This document shows positions 9,181-17,524 of a DNA stretch of 64,000 nucleotides, piece after piece. Position 1 is the stretch's first letter. Each line of letters begins with the position of its first letter. Position numbers and translations under genes: made by a program. Under the pieces are notes generated by a model that saw nothing but the letters and a program-made list of their open reading frames with translations, did not search any database and was not told where the DNA came from. Source of the stretch: Scatomorpha stercorigallinarum (GTDB taxonomy: Bacteria; Bacillota; Clostridia; Oscillospirales; Oscillospiraceae); assembly GCA_944387865.1 (NCBI GenBank), contig CALXGN010000001.1:186001-250000 (forward strand), written 5' to 3'.

Positions 9181-9777
9181 TCAGCCGCCCAGCTCCTCGC
9201 CGATGATGACGATCTCGGCCTTCTCCATGCCCATCATGGGCTCCATCAATATGCCGAGGCCGCGGCAGAGGCGCTGCGGGCTGCGGCAGTCGTAGCACTT
9301 CAGCTCGCCCTTTGCGCAGGGCGTGTCCATGCCCATGCCGCGGGCGCGCAGCGGCGCGGCTATATTGCGGGCGCGCCAGATGGCCCGCTCCAGCGTGGGC
9401 TCGATCTTGTTGACGCCGGCGACGATGTAGAGCCGTTTGTGCCCGTAGAAATTGGCCGCCAGGCGGTTACCGGTGCCGTCGATGTTGACGATCTCGCCCG
9501 TCTCGCTGATGGCGTTGGCGCCGGTGATATAGGCCTCCGTGGTCATGGCGCGGACGCGGGCCTCCTCGCCCGTTTTCCAGTGCCAGACGACGTCGGGACA
9601 CACGGCGGTGAGCTTATCGTAGACGCCGATGGCGTCCACCGTGCCGCAGCCGCCGATGCCCACGGTCAGGCCGGCCATGTCCTGGGCCAGATAGTCCGCC
9701 GCCTCCGCGCCGGTGGCGAAATAGCGGAAGGAAAAGCCCCTGCCTTCTGCGCTCTTTTTCAGCTTCTCAATGTCCAT
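9181..9777 (-). CDS. LUD-domain protein (lactate utilisation LutC/YkgG-like)
   Basis: A 198-residue protein of the LUD (DUF162) family. The glycine-rich motif TVGIGGCGTVDAIGVYDKL (about residues 38-56) and VAGVNKIEPTLERAIWRARNIAAPLR are family hallmarks. A Cys-rich tail (CAKGELKCYDCRSPQRLC) resembles stand-alone LUD proteins of anaerobes. LUD proteins are best known from LutABC, but no lutA or lutB is adjacent, so a lactate role is not supported here. Preceded by AAAGGAG and placed 16 bases after the YitT gene in the same operon. Confidence 0.85.
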   Translation of the reverse strand: MDIEKLKKSAEGRGFSFRYFATGAEAADYLAQDMAGLTVGIGGCGTVDAIGVYDKLTAVCPDVVWHWKTGEEARVRAMTTEAYITGANAISETGEIVNIDGTGNRLAANFYGHKRLYIVAGVNKIEPTLERAIWRARNIAAPLRARGMGMDTPCAKGELKCYDCRSPQRLCRGLGILMEPMMGMEKAEIVIIGEELGG

Positions 9778-9793
9778 TTCGTGTCTCCTTTCA

Positions 9794-10663
9794 TCAGTTT
9801 TCGCTCGCTATGTTCTCAAAGCCGTTGCCGAACACGTCCCTGGCGTCGGTGACGATGAGGAATGCATGCACGTCCACGTTCTTGACGATCTTGCGCACCT
9901 GGGTGATCTGCGTCTTTTTGATGACGCAGAGGATGACGTTCTTGGCCCGGCCGGTATACGCGCCCTCGCCCTTGAGCAGCGTCACGCCGCGGCCCAGCTG
10001 GCTGGTGATGGCGTTTTTCAGCTTGTCGCTCTCGTCGCTGATGATGTAGCACACCTTGCTCGTGCCGAGGCCGTAGAGCACCAGGTCGATGGCGCGGGAG
10101 ACGACGAACATGGCGATGGTGGAGTACATCGCCGCCTCCAGGGAGTTGAAGATGAGCGCGTAGGCGGCGAGGATGATGACGTCCAGTATCAGCATCAGCG
10201 TGCCGAAGTTGAGATAGGCGTAGCGCAGGCGCAGGAACTTGACGACGATGTCCACGCCGCCGGTGGTGACGCCCGCGCGGTAGATGATGCCGAGCCCCGT
10301 GCCGTTGAGCACGCCGCCGAAAATGGTGCCCAGCAGCACATTGTCCGTCGCCTCCCAGCCGATGAGGGAAAAGAGGTCGATGAACACGGACGAGGCGGCC
10401 ATGCCGGTGAAGGAGCCGATGACGAAGCCGAGCCCGAAGCGCTTCCAGGCGGCGATGAAGAGCGGTATGTTCATGATGATGTTCATCACGCCCACGGGCA
10501 GGTCCGTGAGCATGTTGATTATCATGGCGATGCCCGTGAGCCCGCCCGCCAGCACCTGGTTGGGGTAAAAGAAGAACTGGAAGCCCACGCCGTAAATGGC
10601 GGCGCCGATGATGATGAGAGCGTATTCCTTTACATATTCCTTGGCAGTTCGCTTGGGTATCAT
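9794..10663 (-). CDS. YitT family membrane protein (DUF161/DUF2179)
   Basis: A 289-residue integral membrane protein. About five hydrophobic helices occupy the first 190 residues (for example ALIIIGAAIYGVGFQFFFYP), with the family motif LAGGLTGIAMIIN; the cytoplasmic DUF2179 domain follows (KNVILCVIKKTQITQVRKIVKNVDVHAFLIVTDARDVFGNGF). The molecular function of the family is not established. GGAGG lies 8 bases before the ATG; the gene begins 3 bases after the topoisomerase subunit A stop. Confidence 0.9.
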   Translation of the reverse strand: MIPKRTAKEYVKEYALIIIGAAIYGVGFQFFFYPNQVLAGGLTGIAMIINMLTDLPVGVMNIIMNIPLFIAAWKRFGLGFVIGSFTGMAASSVFIDLFSLIGWEATDNVLLGTIFGGVLNGTGLGIIYRAGVTTGGVDIVVKFLRLRYAYLNFGTLMLILDVIILAAYALIFNSLEAAMYSTIAMFVVSRAIDLVLYGLGTSKVCYIISDESDKLKNAITSQLGRGVTLLKGEGAYTGRAKNVILCVIKKTQITQVRKIVKNVDVHAFLIVTDARDVFGNGFENIASEN

Positions 10664-10666
10664 GGT

Positions 10667-12916
10667 TCAGCCCTCCAGAAGTGACATCTGTTTTTCGCCC
10701 CTGTCCTCGTCGCGCAGCAGCGCGCCGGCGGCCGGCAGGCTGCGCACGCGGTAGCGGGCGAGGTTCTTGATACCGGTCTCGTGCAGGGGCCGCGCGGCGG
10801 TCAGCCTGTACTTCGGCTTCATGGTCATCACGCCCACGCCCTGGGTGCTGCGGGAGGCCTTGGGCGCGAGCAGCGCGGAGTTGAAGATCAGCGCCCGCCC
10901 CTCGGTGGAGAAGGCGGCGATCTCGATCTCGCCGTCCAGCTCGAGCACGCACGAAATCGGGCTCTTGTCGGAATAGGCGTTGACGAGCTTTTTGCGGTTG
11001 GTCTTGGTCTCATAGGCCGAGAGCGGCACGCGCGCGGCCTTGCCGTTTTCAAAGAAAAATACCAGCTGCCGGCTGTAGTCGCCCGGCGCGATCACCGCGA
11101 CGACGGCCTCGCCCTCGTCCATGCCCAGGCGCGAAGGCAGATAGGTGCCGAGGACGGAGGCCTTGGCGTCGGCAAAGTCCGCCAGGCGGGCCTTATAGGC
11201 CTGCTGCCGGTTGGTGAACACCAGTATCTCGGCCCTGTTCGTGGCCTCGAAGTCCCTTCCCGGCCCGTCGCCCTCCTTATATTTCTGTTCGGAGGACATG
11301 CGCAGCGACTGCGGCGTTATCTTCTTCAGATAGCCCTCGCGGGAGACGAAGACATGCACGGCGTAGTCCTCCGCGCCCTCGTCCTCCTCCGGCTCGGGCA
11401 GCTCGTCGGCATAGACGATGCCCGTGCGCCGCGGCTCGGCGTATTTTTTGATGATGCCCTCGAGCTCTCGGATGATGACGTTCTGCAGCTTTTTGCGGCT
11501 GTTGAGCGTGGCTTCCAGGCCGGCGATGTCCCGTTCCAGCTCCTCCGTCTCCGCCGTGCGCTTGAGGATGTACTCGCGGTTGATGTTGCGCAGCCGGATC
11601 TCGGCCACATATTCGGCCTGCACGCGGTCGATGCCGAAGCCGTCCATCAGGTTCGGCACCACGTCCGCCTCGCGTTCGGTGTTGCGGATGATGGCGATGG
11701 CCTTGTCGATGTCGAGCAGTATCTTCCCCAGGCCCTGCAGCAGGTGCAGCTTCTCGCGCTTGCGCTGCAGGTCGAAGAACACGCGCCGGCGGACGCATTC
11801 CGTGCGCCAGGCGGTCCACTCGCCGAGTATCTCGCCCACGCCCATCACGCGCGGGTTGCCCTCGATAAGTATATTGAAGTTGCAGGCGAAGGAGTCCATC
11901 AGCGGCGTCAGCCGGAAGAGCTTCGCCATCAGCTTTTCCGGCTCCGTCCCGCGCTTGAGGTCGATGGCCAGCTTGAGGCCGCTGAGGTCGGTCTCGTCGC
12001 GCATGTCGGAGATCTCCTTCACCTTGCCGGCCTTCATCAGCTCGGCCACCTTGTCCATCACGGCCTCGGCCGTAGTGGTGTAGGGCAGCTCGTAGATCTC
12101 GATGACGTTCGCCTTTTCGTCATGGCGCCAGCGCGCGCGGACGCGGAAACTGCCGCGGCCCGTGCGGTATATCTCCGCCATGGCGGCGCTGTCCATGACG
12201 ACCTCCCCGCCCGTGGGGAAGTCCGGGGCGGGCAGCGTGGACATGATGTTGTGCCCGGGGTCGCGCATGAGCTCGATGGCCGTCTCGCACACTTCGCCCA
12301 GGTTGAAGCCGCATATCTGGCTCGCCATGCCGACGGCGATGCCCGTGTTGGCGGAGACGAGGACGTTGGGGAAGGCCGTGGGCAGCAGCGCCGGCTCCTT
12401 CATGGTGCCGTCGTAGTTGTCCACGAAGTCCACGGTCTCCTTGTCGATGTCGGCGAAGAGCTCGGCGCAGATGGGCGAGAGCTTCGCCTCCGTATAACGG
12501 GAGGCAGCGCAGGCCATGTCGCGCGAATACACCTTGCCGAAGTTGCCCTTCGAGTCCACGAACGGCGTCAGCACCGCGCCGTAGCCCTTTGAGAGCCGCA
12601 CCATCGTGTCGTATATGGCGGCGTCGCCGTGCGGGTTCAGGCGCATCGTCTGCCCCACGATGTTGGCGCTCTTGGTGCGCGCCCCCGTCAGCAGGCCCAT
12701 CTTGTACATCGTGTACAGCAGCTTGCGCTGCGAGGGCTTGAAGCCGTCGATCTCCGGGATGGCGCGCGAGACGATGACGCTCATGGCATAGGGCATGTAG
12801 TTCGTCTCGAGCGTCTCGGTGATGGGCTGTTCGAGCACCTCGGCGCGGAGGCCCATCACGTCCGCGCTGCCCCTGCGCTGCTTTGGCGCGTCTTTATCCT
12901 GCCTTTTCTTAGCCAT
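10667..12916 (-). CDS. type IIA DNA topoisomerase subunit A (GyrA/ParC-like, divergent)
   Basis: A 749-residue breakage-reunion subunit. The winged-helix region contains NPHGDAAIYDTMVRLS and the active-site tyrosine is in ACAASRYTEAKL. The C-terminal region is shorter than in housekeeping GyrA and I see no clear GyrA-box, pointing to ParC-like decatenation or a specialised role. At the position equivalent to E. coli GyrA Ser83 it has Ala (HGDAA), a residue linked in other enzymes to fluoroquinolone insensitivity. It abuts the small zinc-ribbon gene (TAA-ATG) and is read with the subunit B gene, so they form one enzyme. A canonical gyrase is expected elsewhere. Confidence 0.9.
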   Translation of the reverse strand: MAKKRQDKDAPKQRRGSADVMGLRAEVLEQPITETLETNYMPYAMSVIVSRAIPEIDGFKPSQRKLLYTMYKMGLLTGARTKSANIVGQTMRLNPHGDAAIYDTMVRLSKGYGAVLTPFVDSKGNFGKVYSRDMACAASRYTEAKLSPICAELFADIDKETVDFVDNYDGTMKEPALLPTAFPNVLVSANTGIAVGMASQICGFNLGEVCETAIELMRDPGHNIMSTLPAPDFPTGGEVVMDSAAMAEIYRTGRGSFRVRARWRHDEKANVIEIYELPYTTTAEAVMDKVAELMKAGKVKEISDMRDETDLSGLKLAIDLKRGTEPEKLMAKLFRLTPLMDSFACNFNILIEGNPRVMGVGEILGEWTAWRTECVRRRVFFDLQRKREKLHLLQGLGKILLDIDKAIAIIRNTEREADVVPNLMDGFGIDRVQAEYVAEIRLRNINREYILKRTAETEELERDIAGLEATLNSRKKLQNVIIRELEGIIKKYAEPRRTGIVYADELPEPEEDEGAEDYAVHVFVSREGYLKKITPQSLRMSSEQKYKEGDGPGRDFEATNRAEILVFTNRQQAYKARLADFADAKASVLGTYLPSRLGMDEGEAVVAVIAPGDYSRQLVFFFENGKAARVPLSAYETKTNRKKLVNAYSDKSPISCVLELDGEIEIAAFSTEGRALIFNSALLAPKASRSTQGVGVMTMKPKYRLTAARPLHETGIKNLARYRVRSLPAAGALLRDEDRGEKQMSLLEG

Positions 12917-13210
12917 TTATTTACCAGCCTTGGCCTTCTTTTTGTCCCTCAGGCCCGTGACGAGGTCGCGGTTGCAGTGCGGGCAGCTCTTCAGCCAGAC
13001 CACGCGCCTCAGCAGCACCCCGCCGCACCAGGGGCAGCGCAGCCACTTGAAGATGATGAATGTGACGAACGCCAGCAGCGCCACTGCGAAATATGTGATG
13101 GCGGCGGCCAGGGACTCGTTGGAGCCGCGGAGGATGAGCGCGCTGACACAGCACAGCACGATCATGACGAACAGCGACAGCACCATTCTCTTTGCCGTTT
13201 GAAACTTCAT
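12917..13210 (-). CDS. small membrane protein with C-terminal zinc ribbon, between topoisomerase subunits
   Basis: A 97-residue protein of unknown function. Two hydrophobic helices (about residues 9-27 and 35-53) are followed by a zinc-ribbon motif, CPWCGG and then CPHCNRD about 14 residues later, and a basic tail (GLRDKKKAKAGK). It begins 12 bases after the topoisomerase B stop with a strong GGAGGAAGG site and abuts the A gene, so it is co-translated with the enzyme. A membrane tether or regulator of the topoisomerase is a guess from position only. Confidence 0.7.
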   Translation of the reverse strand: MKFQTAKRMVLSLFVMIVLCCVSALILRGSNESLAAAITYFAVALLAFVTFIIFKWLRCPWCGGVLLRRVVWLKSCPHCNRDLVTGLRDKKKAKAGK

Positions 13211-13222
13211 TTTCCTTCCTCC

Positions 13223-15208
13223 TCAGGATATGTCGGCGAGGTCCAGGTACTGGCTGCCGAAATCCGAAATATACTGCTTCCTCCCCGCCAGGTTGTCCCC
13301 CAGCAGCAGGTCGAACATCTCCGCCGTGCGCTCGGCGTCCTCCGGCATCACGCGGATGAGCCGGCGCGTTTCCGGGTTCATGGTGGTGAGCCACATCATG
13401 TCCGGGTCGTTCTCGCCCAGGCCCTTGGAGCGGTTGATGGAGCATTTGGCGCCGTTCAGCGAGGCGAGCACCTCCGCCTTCTCCCGCTCGGAGTAGGCGA
13501 ACCAGGTCTTGCCGCCGGAGTTTATCTCATACAGCGGCGACTCGGCGATGTACACCAGCCCCTCGCGTATGAGCGTCGGCGTCAGGCGGTAGAGCATGGT
13601 CAGTATCAGCGTGCGTATCTGGAAGCCGTCCACGTCCGCATCCGTGCAGATGATGACGCGCCGCCAGCGGAGGCTCTCCAGGTCGAAGCCGGGCAGCTCC
13701 TTGGCGTGCTTCTGCACCTCCACCCCGCAGCCGAGCACTTTTATCAGGTCGGTGATGATCTCGTTTTTAAAAATGCGGCCATAGTCCGCCTTCAGGCAGT
13801 TGAGTATCTTGCCGCGCACGGGCATGATGCCCTGGAACTCGGCGTCCCGGCTGAGCTTGACGGAGCCCAGCGCGCTGTCGCCCTCCACGATGTAGAGCTC
13901 GCGCCGCGACACGTCGCGGCTGCGGCAATCGACGAACTTCTGCACGCGGTTGGAGATGTCCATGCTGCCGGTGAGCTTCTTTTTTATGTTCAACCGGGCG
14001 CTCTCGGCCTGCTCGCGGCTGCGCTTGTTGATGAGCACCTGGTCGGCCACGCGGTCGGCCTCCGCCTTGTGCTCGATGAAGTATATCTCCAGCTGCTCGC
14101 GGAAGAACTCCGCCATCGCCTCCTGGATGAAGCGGTTGGTGATGGCCTTTTTCGTCTGGTTCTCATAGCTCGTCTGCGTGGAGAAGCAGTTGGTCACCAG
14201 CACCAGGCAGTCCGCCACGTCCTGGAAGGATATCTTGCTCTCGTTCTTCTGGTATTTCCCGGCCTTCTTGATGTAGCTGTCCACGGCGTAGACGAAGGAG
14301 CTGCGCACGGCCTTCTCCGGCGCGCCGCCATGCTCCAGCCAGGAGCTGTTGTGGTAATATTCTATAAGGTTGACCTTCGCCGAAAAGCAGAAGGCCGCGG
14401 AGAGCTTCACCTTATATTCCGGCTTGTCCGCGCGGTCGCGCCCGCGCCGCTCGGCGGCGATGAAATAGGGCGCGGAGAGCACCTCCTCCCCCGCTATCTC
14501 CTGCACGTAGTCGAGGATGCCGTTCTGATAGAGGAAGTCCTCCGTCTCGAACTTGCCCGCCGCCACCTCGTTGCGCAGGCGGAAGGTGACGCCGGCGTTC
14601 ACCACCGCCTGCCGCCGCAGCGTCTCCCGGTAGTGTTCGAGCGGGATGTCGATGTCCGTGAACACCTCCAGGTCCGGCTTCCAGCGTATGACCGTGCCGG
14701 TCTTTTTGCGGTCCGCCGGCTCGGAGGCGAGGCCGCCCACGTTGCGGCCCTTTTCAAAGTGCAGCGTGTACTTCTTCCCGTCCCGGCGGACGGTGACGTC
14801 CATGTATTCGCTCGCGTACTGCGTGGCGCAGCTGCCCAGGCCGTTGAGGCCCAGGGAATACTCGTAGTCCCCGCCGTCGTTGTTCTTATACTTGCCGCCG
14901 GCGTACAGCTCGCAGAAGACGAGCTCCCAGTTCCAGCGCTTCTCCACCGGGTTCCAGTCCACGGGGCAGCCGCGGCCGAAATCCTCGCATTCTATGCTCT
15001 TGTCGAGATAGCGCGTGAGTGTTATAATGCTGCCGTTTCCGGCCCTCGCCTCGTCTATGGAGTTCGAGAGTATCTCGAACATCGCGTGCTCGCAGCCCTC
15101 CAGCCCATCGGAGCCGAAGATGACCGCCGGGCGCTTGCGGACGCGGTCCTCGCCCTTGAGCTGTGAGATGCTCTCGTTGCCGTAGCTCTCGGCCGTATTT
15201 CTTGCCAT
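13223..15208 (-). CDS. type IIA DNA topoisomerase subunit B (GyrB/ParE-like, divergent)
   Basis: A 661-residue ATPase subunit. The GHKL domain has FEILSNSIDEA (catalytic Glu and Mg-binding Asn kept) and CEDFGRGCPV (adenine-binding Asp kept), with an unusual glycine loop, LGLNGLGSCATQYAS. The TOPRIM domain has IVEGDSALGSVK and CTDADVDGFQIRTLIL. It pairs with the A subunit 300 bases downstream. Sequence drift in the ATP lid and in the QK-loop region sets it apart from housekeeping GyrB; I call it a second type IIA enzyme rather than gyrase. Confidence 0.9.
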   Translation of the reverse strand: MARNTAESYGNESISQLKGEDRVRKRPAVIFGSDGLEGCEHAMFEILSNSIDEARAGNGSIITLTRYLDKSIECEDFGRGCPVDWNPVEKRWNWELVFCELYAGGKYKNNDGGDYEYSLGLNGLGSCATQYASEYMDVTVRRDGKKYTLHFEKGRNVGGLASEPADRKKTGTVIRWKPDLEVFTDIDIPLEHYRETLRRQAVVNAGVTFRLRNEVAAGKFETEDFLYQNGILDYVQEIAGEEVLSAPYFIAAERRGRDRADKPEYKVKLSAAFCFSAKVNLIEYYHNSSWLEHGGAPEKAVRSSFVYAVDSYIKKAGKYQKNESKISFQDVADCLVLVTNCFSTQTSYENQTKKAITNRFIQEAMAEFFREQLEIYFIEHKAEADRVADQVLINKRSREQAESARLNIKKKLTGSMDISNRVQKFVDCRSRDVSRRELYIVEGDSALGSVKLSRDAEFQGIMPVRGKILNCLKADYGRIFKNEIITDLIKVLGCGVEVQKHAKELPGFDLESLRWRRVIICTDADVDGFQIRTLILTMLYRLTPTLIREGLVYIAESPLYEINSGGKTWFAYSEREKAEVLASLNGAKCSINRSKGLGENDPDMMWLTTMNPETRRLIRVMPEDAERTAEMFDLLLGDNLAGRKQYISDFGSQYLDLADIS

Positions 15209-15268
15209 TTACCGTTTTCCCTCGCACATCACAAGATATTGTATCACTGAGCACAATTTTACCCATAT

Positions 15269-15297
15269 ACTATATCTTACCGCGCCGGAAATTGCAA
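15269..15297 (-). promoter_or_regulatory. sigma-A type promoter of the topoisomerase operon
   Basis: On the minus strand TTGCAA (15292-15297) and TATAGT (15269-15274) are 17 bases apart, about 60 bases before the subunit B ATG. It lies downstream of the terminator at 15381-15420, so the operon does not depend on the RNA upstream. Confidence 0.75.
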
Positions 15298-15380
15298 GGG
15301 CCATTTGCGCGCCGGCGCGCGGAAACATCCGCCGCCCCCACACCGTCAAAAACAGCGCGCCCGTCGCGCCCTCGCGCGGC

Positions 15381-15420
15381 AAAAAAAGCGGGAGAGCGCG
15401 CCTTCCGGCCTCTCTCCCGC
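15381..15420 (-). terminator. strong intrinsic terminator
   Basis: On the minus strand GCGGGAGAG (15420-15412) pairs perfectly with CTCTCCCGC (15396-15388) and is followed by seven T. It is the end of the candidate RNA described above. Confidence 0.9.
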
Positions 15421-15540
15421 CGCTCCGCCCGGACTGTCTCGCGTTTGCGAACGCCCGCGGAACTTGAGCTTATTCAAGGCATCTCCGCGGGTCTTATCTC
15501 TCTCGCCGCTCGAGCGCCTCTCTTCAGCTCCGGGAGTAGT
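15381..15540 (-). ncRNA. candidate structured small RNA with intrinsic terminator (possibly 6S-like)
   Basis: No protein gene reads into the terminator at 15381-15420, yet it is perfect, so it should end an RNA gene. Just upstream on the same strand the sequence folds well by eye: an outer stem pairs about 15525-15536 with about 15430-15443; a long terminal hairpin has an outer stem CCCGCGGA/TCCGCGGG and an inner stem CTTGA/TCAAG; a small hairpin GCGTT-CGCA-AACGC sits in the 3' strand of the large internal loop. This resembles the 6S RNA architecture, but I cannot confirm family membership. The 5' end and promoter were not found. Confidence 0.4.
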
Positions 15541-15582
15541 ATGCCGCGCCGGGCGCGATATATTTGCGGCAATTTTTTCTTG

Positions 15583-15600
15583 CGGCGGATTAATCCGCCG
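15583..15600. promoter_or_regulatory. 18-bp perfect palindrome upstream of the yaaL-like gene
   Basis: CGGCGGATTAATCCGCCG is a perfect palindrome 41 bases before the yaaL-like ATG and upstream of the candidate RNA on the other strand. It could be an operator between divergent units or a short hairpin; its tail (GGCTTTTG) is too weak for a confident terminator. Confidence 0.4.
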
Positions 15601-15641
15601 GCTTTTGAATAGAATATAGGGACAAGGAGCGTGATACCCCC

Positions 15642-15857
15642 ATGTCCAAACGTTCAAGAGCCGCGCGGGAAAAGCGCGAGGAGATCGCCAAGGCCCAGGC
15701 GGAACTGGGCGAGGTCCGCCGCTCGCTCGGAGAGGCCTACCGCCAGTTCGACGCCGTCACCGACGACGCGTCGATGGATGTCTGTATATTCGAGATCAGC
15801 GCCCTCAGGAGCAAGTACAACTGCGCCGTGCGCAACCTGAAGTCGCTGTATCTGTAG
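15642..15857 (+). CDS. YaaL-like DUF2508 family protein
   Basis: A 71-residue charged, helical protein (MSKRSRAAREKREEIAKAQ start) with a central ALRSKYNCAVRNLK region. It matches the small YaaL/DUF2508 proteins encoded beside bofA in Bacilli and Clostridia; function unknown. AAGGAG lies 12 bases before the ATG. Sixteen bases separate it from bofA, so both are probably in one transcript. In Bacillus subtilis recR precedes this pair; here recR is absent. Confidence 0.7.
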   Translation: MSKRSRAAREKREEIAKAQAELGEVRRSLGEAYRQFDAVTDDASMDVCIFEISALRSKYNCAVRNLKSLYL

Positions 15858-15872
15858 CAACAGGAGGAAAAA

Positions 15873-16136
15873 ATGGAAACACCCGCGACTATCGCCGTCA
15901 TCGTGGCCTGCGCGCTGCTCATCTGGCTGCTCGTGGCCATACTGAAAACGCCGATGAAGCTGCTGCTGAAACTGCTGCTGAACATGCTCTGCGGCTTCGT
16001 GATGCTCTTCGTATTCAACTTCATTGGCGGCTTTTTCGACCTCTCGCTGGGGATGAACGCCACCAACGCCCTGGTGGCCGGCGTCCTCGGCATCCCCGGC
16101 CTGGTGCTGCTGATACTTTTGCAGGCCTTCCTCTGA
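15873..16136 (+). CDS. bofA: pro-sigma-K processing regulator BofA
   Basis: An 87-residue membrane protein with an N-terminal hydrophobic helix (residues about 8-28), a second helix (about 34-56) and the conserved C-terminal segment NATNALVAGVLGIPGLVLLILLQ. In sporulation BofA holds the SpoIVFB protease inactive until the forespore signals, delaying pro-sigma-K cleavage. AGGAGG precedes the ATG. Its partner pro-sigma-K is encoded at 51879-52571 with its pro-sequence intact. Confidence 0.85.
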   Translation: METPATIAVIVACALLIWLLVAILKTPMKLLLKLLLNMLCGFVMLFVFNFIGGFFDLSLGMNATNALVAGVLGIPGLVLLILLQAFL

Positions 16137-16247
16137 TACATACTTTGTTACATCTGCAGAACGGGCCGGCACGTTCCGGCAACAGCGTTGTTGAGCCTAT
16201 TCATCTTGACAGACGCGGCAATATAGAGATCGAAAATGGAATTAATG

Positions 16248-16436
16248 AAGGTGCGCCTCCTCAACCAAGTGCGGGCAAATGCCGGCAGCCTGGGACAGAG
16301 AGGCGCACCTTCTAGTGATAGTATATCCGATTCCGGGCAGAAAGTCAACCCAGAAAACACAAGCCAGCAGGAGAGCCATTCTACCGGGAATGCCACCCAA
16401 ACGGGCGCTTTTTACACCGGGACAACTCCTGCTGGC
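16248..16436. repeat. two inverted-repeat hairpins in a gene-poor stretch
   Basis: The 459 bases between bofA and lysR hold no convincing gene. AAGGTGCGCCTC (16248-16259) is exactly inverted at 16300-16311, with a near-perfect inner hairpin (TGCGGGC/GCCGGCA). GCCAGCAGGAG (16363-16373) is exactly inverted at 16426-16436. The stretch is lower in GC than its surroundings. It could be a miniature mobile element, a structured RNA, or debris of one; copies elsewhere in the genome would decide. Confidence 0.5.
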
Positions 16437-16554
16437 AATAATATCATAGCAGCCTCTAACTCAAATGTCAATGTGGAAAACTCTGTTACCGCTGTATCTG
16501 CCGCTTTTGCCGACGGCGAAAGCGCGCGGCTCACAGAGCAATGCCAGATTGCCG

Positions 16555-16590
16555 GCCGCCGCCCCGCATTTTGCGGGGCGGCGGCATTTT
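16555..16590 (+). terminator. GC-rich terminator hairpin, convergent region
   Basis: A perfect 13-bp stem (16555-16567 with 16573-16585, loop ATTTT) followed on the plus strand by ATTTTTG. It lies immediately past the lysR stop, so it may also stop minus-strand transcription although the T-run is on the plus side. Confidence 0.75.
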
Positions 16591-16595
16591 TGCCC

Positions 16596-17477
16596 TCATT
16601 GCCCGGCGGCGGTCTCCTCCAGCACGCGCAGGAAGCGCTCCAGCAGCCGGTCGCGCTCCCCGGGCATATACGCGGCGCCGTAGGAGATGGGCTCGGCGCC
16701 CTCCACGGGCGTATAGCAGACGCCCGCCGTGTGAGAGCCCGGCGTCTCCACCATCACGGCGGCGGCGAAGCCCGCGGCGATCACCGCGCTCTGCGCTTCG
16801 AAGCTCTCGCAGAATATCACCTGGCCCGGGTCGCGCCCGGCCAGCAGCTGGTTCTGCACGGCCGTGACGGCGCGCGGCACGGCGTTGGGGCGCGTGACGG
16901 CGATCAGCGGGCTGCCGGCCAGCTCCTGCACGCTCACGCTCTCCCGCTGCGCCAGCGGGCTGCCCGCCGGCGCGGCGCAGACCACGCGGCAGAGCGAGAG
17001 CTCGTGATAGACCGCGCGCTTGGGCGCGTTTTCCCTGAAAGCCGGCATCACCTGTATCTCCCCGTCCAGCAGCAGGTTCTCCAGCGAATCGTGCGGCACC
17101 ACGCGCAGCATCGGCACGAAGCCGCCGTCCTCCTCGCGCAGCTGCGCGAGCGCCACGGAGAGCAGCCCCAGCTCCAGCGTGCTGCGGCAGCCGACGCCCA
17201 GCACCCGCCGGCGCTCCGACTGCGCCGCCTTCAGCCGCCCGCGCGAGACGTTGAAAAGGCGCATGATCTCCCCCGCGTACTGCGTGTAGAGATATCCCTC
17301 CTGCGTCAGGCGCACGCTTTTGCTCGTGCGCTTGAAGAGCTTGACGCCCAGCTCGTCCTCCAGCGTGCTTATCTGGTGGCTGACGGCCGGCTGGGTGAGG
17401 CGCAGCTGCTCCGCCGCGCGCGAAAAATTCAGGCAGTTGGCCACCGCCAGGAAGCACTCCAGCTGTGTAGTATTCAA
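16596..17477 (-). CDS. LysR family transcriptional regulator
   Basis: A 293-residue regulator. The N-terminal winged helix is canonical (LECFLAVANCLNFSRAAEQLRLTQPAVSHQI and onward, about residues 5-60), followed by a periplasmic-binding-like effector domain. I chose the TTG at 17477, which lies 6 bases after GGAGGG; a TTG one codon upstream and an ATG at 17537 are in frame but poorly spaced. It is divergent from the MarR-ABC exporter operon and could control it or itself; the effector is unknown. Confidence 0.9.
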   Translation of the reverse strand: MNTTQLECFLAVANCLNFSRAAEQLRLTQPAVSHQISTLEDELGVKLFKRTSKSVRLTQEGYLYTQYAGEIMRLFNVSRGRLKAAQSERRRVLGVGCRSTLELGLLSVALAQLREEDGGFVPMLRVVPHDSLENLLLDGEIQVMPAFRENAPKRAVYHELSLCRVVCAAPAGSPLAQRESVSVQELAGSPLIAVTRPNAVPRAVTAVQNQLLAGRDPGQVIFCESFEAQSAVIAAGFAAAVMVETPGSHTAGVCYTPVEGAEPISYGAAYMPGERDRLLERFLRVLEETAAGQ

Positions 17478-17524
17478 CAAACTCCCTCCGTATGTTTTGT
17501 GCACATTTGTATGATATAGAAATT

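Noticed and set aside
9181..9777. Assigning lutC and a lactate-utilisation role
   Set aside because: No lutA or lutB neighbour and a different Cys-rich tail.
12629..15166. Plus-strand open frame of 845 codons across the topoisomerase genes
   Set aside because: Antisense artefact; no start signal and no recognisable domain.
15381..15540. Reading the structured region as a SAM-I or glycine riboswitch
   Set aside because: Short similarities such as GAGAGG and GGAGAG occur, but the conserved cores are absent and the terminator does not precede a coding start directly.
16236..17519. Plus-strand open frame of 427 codons from the repeat region through lysR
   Set aside because: The second half is antisense to a clear LysR gene, the first half overlaps the inverted repeats and matches nothing known.
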